A DNA stretch of 16,556 nucleotides from Candidatus Sulfopaludibacter sp. SbA3 (GCA_945900935.1 CAMDKT010000047.1:1-16556), one strand, 5' to 3'; shown: positions 1 to 8,379, counted from the stretch's first letter. Notes: generated by a model from the letters alone, not told the origin. Numbers and translations: made by a program.

Positions 1-1974
1 AATCTTAGCTTATTGCCTGGTCTGAATTCCTGGGACCACTATATCCAATTACTCTCCAATAAGGACGCAATGCCAGAGACTTTGATGGTATGGCTATACA
101 TCCAGCCGTTTTCTACATCGACTGTATTCCGGCCTTATGTTGCCGCGTCCGTCGATGGCTGGACGATAATCAGGTGGGCTGTCGAACGCATAGTCCATCT
201 GATTCCTGGGTCGCAACTCTCAATCTTAACTGAGACTGAGGTATCTGGGCACGAACTGAAGGGTGCCGTCCCCGGCGGGACTACAGTAGTTACGGTTGAG
301 CCTGGGTCGTCATTTCAGGTGTTCCTGCGTGCGGCGCAGAAAGGCCATAGTACGCACTCGATGTTTCTTAACCTCGCTGTCGCGTTTGGCCCAGATGATC
401 TGTTGGAGTCGGCGTATAGCCATCACTGCTCGCATTCCAATGCGCACACTTGCGTCAGGGGCCTTCCACAAGGATTGTTGGTCGAAATCTACGATAATGC
501 CGCGCTGGCAGAAATCGCAGATGTCCCTTTCCCATATCAGCCGAAGAGCTTGGCGTCGGCATTCGAGTTGGTCGGACATCTGTCGGCGTCTGAGTTTTCG
601 CGGATGTCCCGCCAAACGCCGTTCAACGCACTTACACACTACCAGGAGACAATAACCAACCTTCCCGAATACGTCACCATCAACACCAGGAAGGATGCGG
701 AGATCGCGATGGAACTCCTTAAACGACGTAGCTATCGTCTTTTTCCGCTGGAAACCGGTCTGTCACCCTTTACGCTGCTGCGGGAATGGCGCGAACTTAG
801 TCTGGATCGTCAGCGCGCCGCACGGACGTTACACGACCGAGGTAAGCGTTTGAAAACGAATGGTGATCGCCGCTGCAGGTGTGTCTTTTTCGTAGGTTCC
901 TCCGCAATGTCAGGTGGAGAGCAGAGTTTGTGCTGCATCTTGGAAAAGTTAGCCATGTTCGGCGTCGACTGTTACGCCGTCGTGCCATACACCGGAGTGC
1001 TGTCAAAGATGCTGATGGATATGCGAGTGCAGGTGACGGTGCTCGAATCTGATCCGGAAGACGGAGACATCGAGCAACTTCGGGGGGCCGTGGCATTTCT
1101 CAGAGAAGTTAATCCCGATGTCGTGCATTTCAATGGACCACACACCTCTAGACTCCTGTCACTGATGGCGCTTAGCATGATGATACCCATAGTAATTCAC
1201 GTTCGAATCAAGGTCCATTGGAGCTTCGCCGACGTATTAAGACGCGCCGACCGCGTGATAGCGATCTCAAACTTTGTACGACAAGACCTTCAACGGCTCG
1301 AGCTACTCGACGAAGACGTTCACACTGTCTACAATGGAATCGCTGATGTGTGGCATAAATGCAGGGGCTTGCAATCTTTGGCTCGAGAGAGACTCGGACT
1401 AAGTAAGGATGAAGTACTCCTCCTCACCGTTGTGCGGTTCGACCCGTATAAACGAATCGAAACGGCGATTGACGTGTTGCGTGAATTGAGAAGAAATGGA
1501 ATGCAGTCGAGGCTGCTTGTGCTTGGAGAGAGATGTGTTGGCTCTGACGACGTTTACTATGTGAATGTGATCGAGCATGCTCGACAGACAGGACTGGCCA
1601 GCTATGTGGAGCTTCTTGGCTACAAAGAAGATCTCAGACCGTATTACGAGGCTGCGGACGTACTACTTGCGACGGCCGAGGGAGAACCCTTCGGGCGTTC
1701 CTTGGTCGAGGCGCTAGCAGTTGGGTTGCCGGTTGTGGCGGCCGATTCAGGGGGGCATCGAGAAATCATCGAAGCAGGTGTTTCCGGGATGCTATGCCCT
1801 GTGGGTGACGCACTGGCGTTTAGCAGTACGATCCGTCATCTGCTATCGGATCCCGCGCTGCGTGCGTCGCTAAGTGCGGAAGGTACTGCTAGAGCTAGAC
1901 TCTTCAATGCAAACAAGTCCGCAATGCAAATGGCAAACATTATCCATGACCTTTCTCGTCAATCCACAGGCTAA
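1..1974 (+). CDS. Fused nucleotidyltransferase-like / GT4 glycosyltransferase (5' partial)
   Basis: The frame is open to the left edge, so the true start probably lies upstream; a TTG at 13 is the first possible start inside the window. Residues here are counted from that TTG. Residues about 23-240 resemble the SpsF/KdsB-type cytidylyltransferase fold: RPYVAASVDGWTIIRWAVERI near the start (shown here as RPY...WAVERI), a GLPQGLLVEIYDNAAL stretch like the SpsF 'P-x-GLDVEVF' segment, and a closing INTRKDAEIAMELL strand near 223. The usual catalytic ARMGSTRLPGK-like loop is not recognisable, so this half may be inactive or changed. Residues about 285-640 form a GT-B, GT4-family glycosyltransferase: MSGGEQS near 300, VYNGI, VVRFDPYKR, and the E-x7-E donor-binding motif at E558/E566. 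It probably transfers a sugar from a nucleotide sugar in surface-polysaccharide assembly. Hand counts of single lines give about 40-55% GC against about 65% elsewhere, which suggests transfer. Confidence 0.82.
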   Translation, partial: NLSLLPGLNSWDHYIQLLSNKDAMPETLMVWLYIQPFSTSTVFRPYVAASVDGWTIIRWAVERIVHLIPGSQLSILTETEVSGHELKGAVPGGTTVVTVEPGSSFQVFLRAAQKGHSTHSMFLNLAVAFGPDDLLESAYSHHCSHSNAHTCVRGLPQGLLVEIYDNAALAEIADVPFPYQPKSLASAFELVGHLSASEFSRMSRQTPFNALTHYQETITNLPEYVTINTRKDAEIAMELLKRRSYRLFPLETGLSPFTLLREWRELSLDRQRAARTLHDRGKRLKTNGDRRCRCVFFVGSSAMSGGEQSLCCILEKLAMFGVDCYAVVPYTGVLSKMLMDMRVQVTVLESDPEDGDIEQLRGAVAFLREVNPDVVHFNGPHTSRLLSLMALSMMIPIVIHVRIKVHWSFADVLRRADRVIAISNFVRQDLQRLELLDEDVHTVYNGIADVWHKCRGLQSLARERLGLSKDEVLLLTVVRFDPYKRIETAIDVLRELRRNGMQSRLLVLGERCVGSDDVYYVNVIEHARQTGLASYVELLGYKEDLRPYYEAADVLLATAEGEPFGRSLVEALAVGLPVVAADSGGHREIIEAGVSGMLCPVGDALAFSSTIRHLLSDPALRASLSAEGTARARLFNANKSAMQMANIIHDLSRQSTG

Positions 1975-2072
1975 TGAGTTCTCTTCAAAATAGCATCCTC
2001 TCATTCCTCGCAACGACTTGGCTGCTGACCGTTCAGTTAACCTGCCTGAACCGAGCCTCCCGGTCGGTTTAA
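1974..2072 (+). other. Possible 32-codon remnant ORF coupled to the glycosyltransferase
   Basis: An ATG overlaps the upstream stop by one base (TAATG) and opens a 32-residue frame with a hydrophobic stretch (SILSFLATTWLLTVQL). Its stop codon falls inside the tail of the terminator hairpin. It could be the truncated start of a membrane-protein gene of the same cluster, or chance. I recognise no family. Confidence 0.2.
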
Positions 2073-2077
2073 TTTTT
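2049..2077 (+). terminator. Rho-independent terminator after the glycosyltransferase gene
   Basis: A perfect 6-bp stem, AACCGA (2049-2054) with TCGGTT (2064-2069), encloses a 9-base loop and is followed by TAATTTTT. The T-run lies on the plus-strand 3' side, so it would end transcripts of the glycosyltransferase. The opposite side has no T-run, so it should work in one direction only. It separates the low-GC block from the convergent LRR operon. Confidence 0.65.
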
Positions 2078-2132
2078 CCCAGAAACAAGCCACCAAACCC
2101 GTCCGGCTTTCACTTGGTGTATAGTATTGCCT

Positions 2133-3077
2133 CTACGATATCCCCGTCAATCGTAAATCTGGCCGCGCCGCTCGCAATTTCGCCGCGCCATCGGCCGAGA
2201 TTCGTGTCCCCTCTAACATCACCACCCGCAAAGATTTCATTTCGATTAACACTGCCACTGCCTCGTCATCGACATTTTTCGCCAGCGCCAGCCGCAGTTC
2301 CCGCAACCGGCCCAACCCCCGCAGCGCCCGCAGTCCCGCCGCGTTTACCGGCGTCCGGCTCAGGTCCAGCCGCTCCAAATTCCGCAGCCCAGCCAGCTTC
2401 TCCAGCCCATCCAACGTCTGCCGCCGCTCTTCCTTCAATCCCGGTTTGTCCGCGCCAATGTCGTTCAAAACGGCGCCGCTCAAGTTCAGCGAGACCAGGT
2501 TTTCCAGTGCACCCAACTCCCCCAGCACCGCCGCGCTCAAAGTCAATCCCCAATGACCCGAATCCACCCGCTGCATCCCGCTGATGTCCAAATGCCGCAG
2601 CGCCGGCAGTAACTGCAAGGAGGCAAGCGCCGCCGTTCCTATCCGCGTTCCGCCAATCGCCAGACTCTCCAATCGCGGTAACTCAGCCAGTAACTCCATG
2701 CCCGCGTCATCGATCTGCGTGTAACTAACATCCAGCGACCGCAGCGCCGTCAAATGAGTAAGTGACTCAAACACCCGGCTCGTAACCTTCGTCCCCCGCA
2801 AATTCAAACGCTCCAGTTTCGTCAACCCCCGCAGCGCCGCCATTCCGTCATCGGTGAAAAACTCCGCGAAGTATAGGTCCAGTTCCCGCAGGGCGCGCAG
2901 TTCCCCCACCCGCGCCAGCCCGGCGTCCGTCACCCGTGTCTGTCCCAGGCTCAGCCGCTCCAGCGCCGCCATCCCCGCTACCCGGTCCAAATCCGCGTCC
3001 GTTGTCCAGGTCGCCGTCAACTCCAGCGATTCCTGTCCCCGCAACGCCAATACCGCCAGCAACCAAACAAACCTCAT
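2133..3077 (-). CDS. Secreted leucine-rich-repeat protein (RNI-type), 314 aa
   Basis: The start is taken as the ATG at 3077-3075. It overlaps the stop of the upstream LRR gene as ATGA and has a strong GGAGG site 5 bases before it; a longer frame to 3116 would lie inside the neighbour and is not favoured. The N-terminus MRFVWLLAVLALRGQ looks like a short signal peptide. The rest is about 11 repeats of mostly 24 residues with the pattern 'LxxLxLxxTxVTDAGLxxLxxLx' (for example LERLSLGQTRVTDAGL). This is the ribonuclease-inhibitor/F-box-like LRR type. The protein ends with LRAARPDLRLTG, a cap also seen in the neighbouring LRR protein. Two middle repeats are expanded (the NDIGADKPGLKEERRQ region). 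It has no catalytic domain and is likely a binding or scaffold protein outside the cytoplasm. It is the last gene of the four-gene operon. Confidence 0.85.
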   Translation of the reverse strand: MRFVWLLAVLALRGQESLELTATWTTDADLDRVAGMAALERLSLGQTRVTDAGLARVGELRALRELDLYFAEFFTDDGMAALRGLTKLERLNLRGTKVTSRVFESLTHLTALRSLDVSYTQIDDAGMELLAELPRLESLAIGGTRIGTAALASLQLLPALRHLDISGMQRVDSGHWGLTLSAAVLGELGALENLVSLNLSGAVLNDIGADKPGLKEERRQTLDGLEKLAGLRNLERLDLSRTPVNAAGLRALRGLGRLRELRLALAKNVDDEAVAVLIEMKSLRVVMLEGTRISADGAAKLRAARPDLRLTGIS

Positions 3078-5011
3078 GCCCGCCTCCGGTGCGGCATCCC
3101 GCTTTCTTTGTCCCAAACCACCCGCAATTCCGGCGAAGCGGCCCGCAGTCTCTCCACGCCTTCCTTCGTAAAAACCGAATGATATAAGTCCAACGTCCGC
3201 AATTTCGAATATCCCGCCAGCACCGCCACGCTGCTATCCGTCACATGCGTGCTATCCAGATTCAACGTCTCCAACTGCGTTAACGCCCGCAGTTTTCCCA
3301 GCCCCTCATCGTCCAACTCCGCATACGCCAAATTCAAAACCCGCAGCGACGTTAACTTGGCCAGCCCGTCCATCCCCGCATTCGAAACCCGCGTCCGCGC
3401 CAAGTCCAAACTCTCGAGCTTTCGAAGCGATTCCAGCTTCCGCGCCAGTGTCAAATCGCTGATCCGCGTATCGCGCAAACGCAGCGCCCGTAGCTCCGTG
3501 AACTTCTCCAGCGGCGCGTCATCGCCAATGTCGGCGCCTGACAAATCCAACTCCGTAAGCGCCAGCGCAGCCAGCGGCGACAAGCCCATTCCCGTCACAT
3601 CGCTCTCCGCCAGCACCAGTCGCCGCAGTCCCGAAAATCTCGCGATATTCTCCATCGACGCATCATTGACCGGCGTGCCCAAAAGGCTCAGATCTTCCAG
3701 CACCGAATCCGCTGGCCACTCCGCAAATCCCGCCCCCTCGACGTATGTATTATTCAGTCGCAATCGTTTCAATCGCCGCAGCCCGCCCAGCGCTCTCACT
3801 CCCGCGTCCGTTACTTGCGTGCTGTTCAGTGTCAACTCCTCCAGCGTCGCAATGCCCGCCAACATCGCCATCGACGCGTCGCCCAACTCCGTCGCCTCTA
3901 GGTCCAATACCCGTAACTCCGGCATCCTCGCCACCGCCCCCACCGCCGCCGCGTCCAACGGCACGCCCCGCAGCGAAAGAAAGCCTTCCTCCCGCCGGAT
4001 CGTCCCGCCAATTGCCAGTACCCACTTCCCTAGTTCCGCCGCGTCTCGTCCCTTTGGCGGCGCCAGTTTCGATAGCGCCCGCCCGCCGCCGCCCGCAAAC
4101 TGAATTCGCGCCCCCGGCAGCGCCGCCCGCAGCGCTTCATAGCCCGATGCGGTCACTCGCGTATATCGAATATCGATGTCCCGTAGCTTGCTTAACTTAC
4201 TCAGCCGCTCGAGCCCGGCATTCGATATTTGAGTCCGGTATAGGTTCAATGATTCCAGGTTACTCAACTGCCCTAACGTCCCCGCCGCCGCGTCGGAGAT
4301 GTTCGTCCCCTGTAAATCCAGCCGCCGCAGCGCGCGCAGCCCCGCCAAATGAAGAGTCGAATGATCAGAAATCCCGGTCCCGTGCAGATCCAGATCTTCC
4401 AGCGCCGTCAATCCCGCCAACGGCGCTAAATCCGTAACAAACGTGTCGCCTGCCCACAGCCGCCGCAGCCCCTTCATCCCCGTCAACCCCTCCAAATCGG
4501 CCAACGGACACAACGTGACATCCAGCGATTGCAGTTGAGAAAAGTGCCGCAATCCCGGACCCTTCACCTCCGCCTGCCGCAGCGCCAACTCCCGCAACCC
4601 TCCCAGCTCCGCGATCGCATCCAATCCCGCGTCCCGAAACCGGATCCGATCCAGAAAGTGATCGCTGAAAGTCAATTTCTCAATCGATGTTACAGGCGAA
4701 AGGAATCGAAGTAACTTACTCAGATCCTTTCCCCCATCGGCATTTCGATTCCACAGCGGGCCGGGCAGCCGCAACTCGCGCAAATGCCGCAGTCCCGTCA
4801 TCCGCTCCAAATCTTCCGGCACCGCGTTCACCGCCACCCAGTCCAGCATTTCTACTTGATAATCGCCCGCCGGCAGATCAACCACATCCTGAATCACGCG
4901 ACCGCCCACGCCTACGCGTCCGCCCTCCAGCAACGTCCACCGCGCCGCCGCCTGGTCCGCCGGCCCGCCGAATGCGGCCAATCCGAAAACGAATACCGCC
5001 GCGCCGCGCAT
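3074..5011 (-). CDS. Large exported leucine-rich-repeat protein with two LRR blocks, 645 aa
   Basis: The start is the ATG at 5011-5009, which overlaps the DUF1552 stop as TGATG; a TTG one codon earlier is possible but less likely. MRGAAVFVFGLAAFGGPADQ looks like a signal peptide. Block 1 (about residues 60-305) has roughly 8 LRRs, the first ones irregular, and ends with LRAALPGARIQF. A glycine-rich linker (GGGGRALSK) follows. Block 2 (about 345-640) has about 12 regular 24-residue repeats such as LESLDLARTRVSNAGM and ends with LRAASPELRVVW. Each block is preceded by a similar short header: RWTLLEGGRV near the mature N-terminus and KWVLAIGGTI near residue 330. The header-LRR-cap unit therefore looks duplicated. 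The LRR type (T-x-I/V-[TS]-D-A-G-L) is the RNI-like form common in Planctomycetes and Acidobacteria. Likely a protein- or glycan-binding partner of the exported DUF1552 and cytochrome proteins. Confidence 0.87.
   Translation of the reverse strand: MRGAAVFVFGLAAFGGPADQAAARWTLLEGGRVGVGGRVIQDVVDLPAGDYQVEMLDWVAVNAVPEDLERMTGLRHLRELRLPGPLWNRNADGGKDLSKLLRFLSPVTSIEKLTFSDHFLDRIRFRDAGLDAIAELGGLRELALRQAEVKGPGLRHFSQLQSLDVTLCPLADLEGLTGMKGLRRLWAGDTFVTDLAPLAGLTALEDLDLHGTGISDHSTLHLAGLRALRRLDLQGTNISDAAAGTLGQLSNLESLNLYRTQISNAGLERLSKLSKLRDIDIRYTRVTASGYEALRAALPGARIQFAGGGGRALSKLAPPKGRDAAELGKWVLAIGGTIRREEGFLSLRGVPLDAAAVGAVARMPELRVLDLEATELGDASMAMLAGIATLEELTLNSTQVTDAGVRALGGLRRLKRLRLNNTYVEGAGFAEWPADSVLEDLSLLGTPVNDASMENIARFSGLRRLVLAESDVTGMGLSPLAALALTELDLSGADIGDDAPLEKFTELRALRLRDTRISDLTLARKLESLRKLESLDLARTRVSNAGMDGLAKLTSLRVLNLAYAELDDEGLGKLRALTQLETLNLDSTHVTDSSVAVLAGYSKLRTLDLYHSVFTKEGVERLRAASPELRVVWDKESGMPHRRRA
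3083..3087 (-). promoter_or_regulatory. Ribosome binding site deciding the start of the 314-aa LRR gene
   Basis: GGAGG on the minus strand, 5 bases before the ATG at 3077. It lies inside the last codons of the upstream LRR gene, so it fits coupled translation and supports 3077 over the more distal in-frame start at 3116. Confidence 0.6.
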
Positions 5012-6312
5012 CAAACAATCTCGCTAAGTTTGCGCTCAGCCGTGGGGAACGATTTCACTTGCGCGCCCATCACTTCATTCGCCACCGTCAAATACAAATC
5101 ACCCAGCGTGCCCGTCGTGCGCGTGTGCAATCCCGTTTTCCATCCGCCCGCGTTCCCGGCCAGAATCAGCGCCAGGTTATTATTCTTGTGCGCGTTGGCC
5201 TCCGCGTGTTCATGCATCATCACCAGCGCCGTATTGTCCAATAACGTCTTGTCGCCTTCCGGCGTGGCCTTCAGCCGACCGATCAAATACGCAAACTCCT
5301 CGACATGCCACCGGCAAATATCGCGCAGCGTCCGCATCCCCCGCGGCGTCTCCACGTCGCCGTGTGTGTACTCATGGTGCCGTTGCGCTGTGTGTCCCAG
5401 CCACGGAAACCGCGTCAATCCCTGGCATTTCGTCAACATATACGAAGCCACGTGCGTTTGCTGGGAAGCCAGCGCATGAACCAACAGGTCGCTTTGCAGT
5501 TTCGCAATCCGCGGATAATCCCGCAGATCCATCGCTTCCGCCGGCCGTTCCACCGCAGTCGCATACTCCGGAGGCAGCGTCGCAATCGACGTTTCCAACT
5601 CCCGCACAGACTGCAAATACTCGTCCAGCTTCCTCTGATCGGTCGCTCCCAATTGCCCCTGCAGCGCCTGCGTCTGTTCCTTCACCGCGTCCAAAATACT
5701 CTTCTGCCGCGAAACCCACGCAGCCTCTTTCACGCCAAACAGACGGTCAAACAATCGATGCGGAATCATCTCCGGCGGCAGCGGCCGGTCCCGGTCCGCC
5801 CAGCTCAAATTTCGCTGAATACTTTCGCCAAATGACTCCTGGCACACGCCCACCTGCAGGGAACGAAACCGCGTCTCGCCGCCAATCTTCTGCGCGATTA
5901 CCTGATCGATCGACGGCCCGCCCGCCCCGCGCCCCGTGTACGTCTTGCACGAAACCACCGCGCTCATCGACGGGTAGTGGCTGTTCCCCGGCCCCGGTAG
6001 CCGCGCCGCCGCGCTGTCCAGCCCGGTCACGATGTGGACGTCGCCCCGGTACGCCGCCAGCGGCTGCAGGCACGATGGCATCGCGTATTCCGCGCCCGTC
6101 TCCCGAGGCACCCAATACTTCTCCGGAATTCCATTGCCATTGAACCAGAAAACGAATCGCTTCGGAACTGCTTTCGACACGCCTGCCGCGTATGCGGTCC
6201 CGCTCGTGTTGAACATCGCCTCCAGTGGCGGCAATCCAATCCGGATCAACGCGCCGGCCGCCCCCACTCCGCGTAGAAAGGTTCGCCGGGCAAGTCGGGT
6301 TTCAATGGGCAT
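5011..6312 (-). CDS. DUF1552 family exported protein, 433 aa
   Basis: The N-terminus has a twin-arginine export signal, ARRTFLRGVGAAG at residues 8-20, followed by a modest hydrophobic region. DUF1552 features follow: FVFWFNGNGIPEKYW, the GNSHYPSMSAVVS region, GGPSIDQVIAQKI, and near the C-terminus LLDNTALVMMHEHAEANAH (about 357-375) and LILAGNAGG. I recall the C-terminal segment in this family as a His/Asp-rich 'GN-x-H-x-H-x-N-L' metal-site-like motif; here it reads EANAHKNNNL, so part is changed. The biochemical role of DUF1552 is unknown to me; the C-terminal layout recalls the DUF1501/alkaline-phosphatase-like fold, which is an inference. The gene overlaps the upstream cytochrome gene by 11 bases and has a strong SD inside it. 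DUF1552 genes commonly sit next to DUF1592-type cytochrome genes, as here. Confidence 0.9.
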   Translation of the reverse strand: MPIETRLARRTFLRGVGAAGALIRIGLPPLEAMFNTSGTAYAAGVSKAVPKRFVFWFNGNGIPEKYWVPRETGAEYAMPSCLQPLAAYRGDVHIVTGLDSAAARLPGPGNSHYPSMSAVVSCKTYTGRGAGGPSIDQVIAQKIGGETRFRSLQVGVCQESFGESIQRNLSWADRDRPLPPEMIPHRLFDRLFGVKEAAWVSRQKSILDAVKEQTQALQGQLGATDQRKLDEYLQSVRELETSIATLPPEYATAVERPAEAMDLRDYPRIAKLQSDLLVHALASQQTHVASYMLTKCQGLTRFPWLGHTAQRHHEYTHGDVETPRGMRTLRDICRWHVEEFAYLIGRLKATPEGDKTLLDNTALVMMHEHAEANAHKNNNLALILAGNAGGWKTGLHTRTTGTLGDLYLTVANEVMGAQVKSFPTAERKLSEIV

Positions 6313-8194
6313 GCAACGACTCCTCCAAAAATGGCCTCGAAGTGATGCTCGCCAACATCAACTCCCGAAACCGGAAACCGGATGTAGCGAATCTCGCATA
6401 AGCCTGCTCCAAGTGCGGGCGGTCGGCATCGGTCTCGGCTCTGCCTAAAGCATATCGAAAAAACTGCTTCACGATGCAGCGCTGGCACGCCGGCGTCGCC
6501 GCCAGAATCCGGCCCGCTTCCGCCGGGCTCGAAAAATCGGAATTCGGAATCCCCAAAATCGTTGCCTTCGAGTCCACCGCCAACTCCACCGTCAATCCAT
6601 CCCGCCGCACACCTTTTTTCGACTTGTCCACCGTCGGAAAAAGCAGCGCCAACTGCTTTTCACGGTACCGGCCAATGGCGTCAAACTGCTCAAAACCAAA
6701 TCCGATGGGGTCAACCAGCCTGTGGCACCCGGCGCAGCTTGCGTTCGATAAATGCACCGCCAGCCGTTCCCGGTTCGTCATCGGTTTTTCCTCGGCGATC
6801 ACCGGCAGCGTCGTACTCACCCCCGGCGGCGGAGGAGGCACAGTCTGGCAGAGAAAGTGTTCCCGCACGAACAGCCCGCGCTCCGTCGGCGCTGTCTCCG
6901 AAGGCTTGGATGTCAGCGTCAAAAACGATGCGTGACCCAGCACCCCAGCGCGCTTGCCGCCGGCCGGAAATCGGGCCAATCCAAACTCGCTCTCCGGTGC
7001 CGGTACGTCGTAAACTTGCGCCAGCGCCGCATTCAGAAAGCTGTACTCGGCCGTGAAAAATTCGACAAACGGCTTGTCCTGCCATACCAGAAACGAAAAC
7101 AGCCGCGTCGTCTCTTCGATCATCGAAGCTATCAGTTCCGTTCCAAACTCCGGGAACAGCTTTCGTTCGCGCAGGGCACCGCGCACGCGGTCAAACCGCA
7201 GCCACTCCGCCAGAAACTGGTTCAACGCCGTCCGCGCCCGCCCATCTTCCATAAGCCTTCGCGCCTGCCTCTCAATTTGCGCCGGCGTCGACAGTTCGCC
7301 CTTCGCCGCCGCTGCCCGCAGTTCCGCGTCCGGCGCCGTGTCCCACAACAGATAGGACAATCGCGAGGCCGTCGCGAACCCGCCGGTCCCTGTATGAAAC
7401 AGAAATGCCGGCGACTGCACCATCGCCTCCACCACGGTCTGCGCGTCAAAGTCCGGTCCCAGCAGTTTCTCGAAACTCGCCGCCTCGCGCTCGGTTAACG
7501 GTCGCCGGAATGCCCGCTCTCCCAACGTCCTTACGAACGTCCCGCCGCATCCCGCCAATTTCTTGTCGCAAGGAATCAGCTTCGCCAGCGCGCCCGATCG
7601 CGCCGCGTCCCGCGCCAGTTTGGCCGCCGCCCGCGCGTAGTCCTCCGCCATTAATGGCGAAATGTTTTGCCCCTCCGCCTGGTTTGTAAATCCGTGAACA
7701 AAGTCTTCTTGCGGAAAGCGGCTGGCCGGTCGTGTCCGGTCACCCAACAGATCGGCCACGGTGTTGTTGTATTGGTTATGCGTCAAACGCCGCAGCACCA
7801 CGGTAAGCGGTTTGACCGGCCCCGCCGTCGGTGCCGTGCTCTCCGGCAACGATGCCAAATGGATCGCCCACTCCCGCAAGGCCGACTCCTCCGCCGAGCC
7901 CTGTTTCAACCGTTCGCCGCCCGGATGACTAACCCGGTTGGTAGGCTTCAGCACTAACAGCGAATCCGCCGGCTTGGCCCGATTCACCAGCCGGCCCAGC
8001 GACAGTCCGAACCGCCGAACTTCGTCCGTCGCCGCCCCATCGGACGGAAACGTCAATCGGCTCGCCGATGCCACGCCGTTTTCGTTATGGCACGCCCGGC
8101 ACTCCGCCTTCTCCAGCATCGGATACACCCGCGCCGCAAAGTCCGGAACTTGCGCCGCCAGCGGCAATGTCAGTAATAGGCTGAATCTCTTCAC
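6302..8194 (-). CDS. Planctomycete-type di-haem cytochrome, DUF1587/DUF1595/DUF1592/DUF1588/DUF1585, 630 aa
   Basis: The start codon is GTG at 8194. MKRFSLLLTLPLAAQ is a signal peptide. Domains in order: an N-terminal cytochrome-c-like segment with haem motif CRACH (residues 32-36); DUF1587 (about 133-197, LRRLTHNQYNNTVADLLG); DUF1595 (about 209-270, RTLGERAFRRPLTERE); DUF1592 (about 275-403, LSYLLWDTAPDAELR); DUF1588 (about 415-515, GVLGHASFLTLTSKPSETAPTERG, shown here by its ends GVLGHAS and APTERG) with a second haem motif CAGCH (487-491); and DUF1585 (about 550-625, KQFFRYALGR). Length and order match the complete family. Such proteins are exported and thought to bind haem c and carry electrons, but substrates are not established. 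It is the first gene of the operon. No clear SD is visible; only a weak GGGA lies ahead of the GTG. Confidence 0.92.
   Translation of the reverse strand: MKRFSLLLTLPLAAQVPDFAARVYPMLEKAECRACHNENGVASASRLTFPSDGAATDEVRRFGLSLGRLVNRAKPADSLLVLKPTNRVSHPGGERLKQGSAEESALREWAIHLASLPESTAPTAGPVKPLTVVLRRLTHNQYNNTVADLLGDRTRPASRFPQEDFVHGFTNQAEGQNISPLMAEDYARAAAKLARDAARSGALAKLIPCDKKLAGCGGTFVRTLGERAFRRPLTEREAASFEKLLGPDFDAQTVVEAMVQSPAFLFHTGTGGFATASRLSYLLWDTAPDAELRAAAAKGELSTPAQIERQARRLMEDGRARTALNQFLAEWLRFDRVRGALRERKLFPEFGTELIASMIEETTRLFSFLVWQDKPFVEFFTAEYSFLNAALAQVYDVPAPESEFGLARFPAGGKRAGVLGHASFLTLTSKPSETAPTERGLFVREHFLCQTVPPPPPGVSTTLPVIAEEKPMTNRERLAVHLSNASCAGCHRLVDPIGFGFEQFDAIGRYREKQLALLFPTVDKSKKGVRRDGLTVELAVDSKATILGIPNSDFSSPAEAGRILAATPACQRCIVKQFFRYALGRAETDADRPHLEQAYARFATSGFRFRELMLASITSRPFLEESLHAH
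6320..6326 (-). promoter_or_regulatory. Strong ribosome binding site for the DUF1552 gene
   Basis: GGAGGAG on the minus strand with a 7-base spacer to the ATG at 6312. It lies within the final codons of the upstream cytochrome gene (Glu-Glu codons), so the DUF1552 gene can be re-initiated without its own leader. It fixes the DUF1552 start. Confidence 0.6.
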
Positions 8195-8298
8195 GACTTA
8201 TCCCGCTGTCTGCCGCAAACTTTTGTCGCCGCCCCCAGGCCAACACCCGCGACTTGCCGAATTGCCACATCGCCGTAACTGCGAATTTCTTGTTTCAT
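8191..8298 (-). other. Possible 35-codon upstream ORF coupled to the cytochrome gene
   Basis: An ATG at 8298 opens a 35-residue frame (MKQEIRSYGDVAIRQ...) whose TGA stop overlaps the cytochrome GTG start as GTGA. A GGAG lies only 2 bases before the ATG, closer than usual. The arrangement would suit translational coupling of the first operon gene, which lacks a good SD of its own. No family recognised; it may be chance. Confidence 0.2.
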
Positions 8299-8379
8299 GT
8301 CTCCGGTTCCAATCCGAAGCCGCGCTCGGTGAGCGCCGGCGCATAAGATGACGATATCACGAGCAACCCGCGCTTGCTG

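Noticed and set aside
2018..4437. Plus-strand open frames rich in Pro, Ala, Ser and Arg opposite the LRR genes.
   Set aside because: Low-complexity composition mirrors the repeated Leu/Ala/Gly codons of the LRR genes; no motifs and no start context.
2133..5011. Regularly spaced similar DNA segments (about 72 bases) that could look like a repeat array or CRISPR.
   Set aside because: They are the 24-residue LRR codons, variable in sequence with no identical direct repeats or spacers.
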